Positions 62,207-64,000 of a DNA stretch of 64,000 bases are shown here, one piece after another. The stretch is from Juglans regia (taxonomy: Eukaryota > Streptophyta > Magnoliopsida > Fagales > Juglandaceae). Each line of letters starts with the position of its first letter. Position 1 is the stretch's first letter. The notes beneath the pieces are model-generated. The model saw only the letters and a list, made by a program, of their open reading frames with translations. It was not told where the DNA came from and ran no database searches. The stretch covers positions 24,623,722-24,687,721 of the forward strand of contig NC_049912.1 in NCBI RefSeq assembly GCF_001411555.2. Direction: 5' to 3'. Both the position numbers and the translations under genes were made by a program.

Positions 62207-62341
62207 CGTGGGCCACGTCGAGGACATCGGACACGTGTGGACAACCAAGCCCACGTGAACCAATGACCTTTTGAAAATATTTAGGGAAGACGTGGATCCT
62301 AAATATCCACCACCCTGCTTGCCCTCGCGCCCCTATATATT
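62207..62341 (+). promoter_or_regulatory. ELIP promoter with G-boxes and TATA box
   Basis: CACGTG occurs at 62232-62237 and 62252-62257, GCCACGTC near 62211 and ACGTGG at 62290-62295. TATATATT at 62334-62341 is a good TATA box 107 bp before the start codon. In established work, ELIP genes are induced by high light and HY5-type bZIP factors bind ACGT/G-box elements, so the cluster fits that control. Binding here is inferred. Confidence 0.7.
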
Positions 62342-62447
62342 TGCCACTCCAACGTTTTATACACTTATATCTTCCATTACTTGCAAGTTGCAACGCATTT
62401 CGAAAGTTCAGAATTCTCCAAGTCTGATCTCTTCACTACCTACTTAG

Positions 62448-63233
62448 ATGGCAACCTCAGCTACAATGCAATCCATCTTGTCGAGCAATTTGAGTACCTG
62501 TCTGACAAACAGGCCCAGGGTGAACCAGTTTCTTCCCAATGCTAATCATGTGCTCCGTTTGCCGAGAAGCACTTGCATGAGGGTGCGCTGCAAGGCAAAC
62601 GAGGTCTCAAGCTTGATCTCTGTTTTGATGGGAAATTAGTTTTACTGTTATAGCTTATGATCATGTTAGGAGTAAACTTAAACTTACGTACGATTCCTTG
62701 CTTCTTCTTCTTTTTTTTTTTTGGCAGGAGCAGCAGACCTCACCACCACGTTATATACCACAGCCACCCAAGGTAGCGACCTTAATCCCGGGAAGAGTTT
62801 GGTTTAGGGTTCTGGAGTACGTATGGGTACAGATAAACGTTGTTAGATCTAGCATTTTGACTGAATGTTTTGCTGTGAACAGGTGATCAGTACAAAGTTC
62901 TCCGACCTGCTGGCATTCAGTGGACCGGCACCGGAGAGGATAAACGGCAGGCTAGCGATGATCGGCTTCGTCGCGGCGATGGCGGTGGAGGTATCAAGGG
63001 GGCAGGATCTGTTCGCGCAGATATCAAACGGTGGGATCCCATGGTTCCTAGGAACCAGCATTTTGCTGTCGTTTGCATCTTTGGTTCCTCTGTTCAAAGG
63101 GGTGAGCGTGGAGTCGAAGTCGGAGGGGTTCATGACCTCAGATGCTGAGCTATGGAATGGGAGGTTCGCCATGTTGGGTTTGGTTGCACTTGCCTTTACC
63201 GAGTATGCTAAAGGTGGAGGAACCATTGTGTAG
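62448..63233 (+). CDS. ELIP: Early light-induced protein (ELIP), chloroplast
   Basis: Three exons, 62448-62603, 62728-62772 and 62883-63233, join in phase to 183 codons plus TAG, near the normal ELIP length. Residues 1 to about 46 are a serine/threonine- and arginine-rich chloroplast transit peptide, followed by CKANEEQQ and a proline-rich linker ([11 protein letters not shown]). Three thylakoid transmembrane helices follow. Helix I is [20 protein letters not shown] and helix III is [20 protein letters not shown], each with the E-x-x-N-G-R chlorophyll-binding motif of the LHC superfamily. Helix II is [20 protein letters not shown]. Known role: binds pigments transiently under light stress and protects the photosystems. 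The gene looks intact. Confidence 0.95.
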
Positions 63234-64000
63234 GCCTTTGATCTCCAGTACCATTGAATAATACAAGTGATGATCCCATGTAATTCTTTTCTTTTCTTTT
63301 CTTTATATGGGATTCCATACATGTAATTCTAGAAAGCAAGTAATAATTTTTATATAAAATAATTTATTACTTGTATAATCCGATTTCAGTGCATTAAAAT
63401 ACAAACGAAATTTTAGATACTGCAACGTCATTAATTTACTACAATTATGATATTACTCATCAGTCTATAAATTTATTATCGTAAATAATAAAGATTGATT
63501 TAATGACTAATAAATAATTTTTTGAGGTTATCCATTGGATTAGCTGCCGATGCTATGATTCCACCCTAAGCTGGCACCATTGTACGTTGACTTGTAGTGG
63601 TGAAACCAGATGACATCATAGCCTATAGACTTCAGCCACGTACTGTATATGAGTGATTATTCTACACCACTATCATTGCATTTTGTTTTTGTAGTATTTT
63701 ATTATTATCTACTAATTATTATATTTAAGGATACATGAATATTATCACAGAGAATGTAATTTATATAATCCTAAGTTTTAGTTTTTAAAAACTAGTGTAA
63801 GATCAAAATTCAATTATGTCGGGCTTTTATATTAATTTTATGTCAATAAACAAATCTTCTTGTAGGAATTTTCGTGAGAAAATAGTTTAAAACTTATTGG
63901 ACCCCTTCATTCTGCACTTGGCGTTGAGCTTGTCATCTAATCTAATCTAACTGTAATTTTATTTTAAATATCTTATAAAAATATATAAATATAGTTATAA
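63234..64000. other. ELIP 3' UTR and AT-rich intergenic end of window
   Basis: The ELIP 3' UTR starts here. The remainder is AT-rich and I recognise no further gene before the window ends. Confidence 0.55.

Noticed and set aside
62849..63322. 157-codon open frame on the minus strand
   Set aside because: It is antisense to ELIP exon 3, and its protein matches nothing. The plus strand explains the conservation.

Overview
This is nuclear DNA of a woody eudicot plant. The genes are split by many introns, the intergenic DNA is AT-rich with long (TA)n and (CT)n tracts, and every protein family present is a plant one. Repeat content resembles Fagales (walnut, oak and relatives), but I cannot fix the genus. 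No prokaryotic, organellar or viral gene set is present. I did not find a new multi-gene system. The notable content is an AT-AC intron in DMC1, a MIR167 foldback, a tandem aldo-keto reductase array broken up by mobile elements, and a mosaic of gene fragments.

Layout. 1-20.3 kb is gene-poor. It holds a decayed LINE (3.5-5.2 kb), several miniature transposons (MITEs), CACTA-like repeat ends, a MIR167 precursor on the minus strand near 10.4 kb, and a LINE 3' end at 16.6-17.05 kb. 20.4-34.4 kb is the gene-dense core: meiotic recombinase DMC1 (+, 15 exons), an aluminium-induced YGL/LRDR protein (-), a p24-beta cargo receptor (-) and aldo-keto reductase AKR-1 (+). 36.5-40.6 kb holds a minus-strand LINE remnant between two related MITEs. 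41.6-55.1 kb holds AKR-2 and AKR-3. A 5.4-kb Copia element (two 401-bp LTRs, 5-bp target duplication) sits in intron 2 of AKR-2. 56.6-60.8 kb is a broken fourth reductase copy. It is interrupted by a composite element carrying aspartic-proteinase, MLO and Copia shards, by a MITE, and by a 727-bp solo LTR with a 5-bp target duplication. 62.4-63.2 kb encodes an early light-induced protein (ELIP, +) with G-boxes and a TATA box upstream.

The genes do not form one pathway. DMC1 acts in meiosis, p24 in ER-Golgi traffic, the reductases in NADPH-dependent carbonyl metabolism and ELIP in thylakoid photoprotection. The reductases clearly arose by tandem duplication: same seven-exon structure, same splice phases, and shared flanking blocks.
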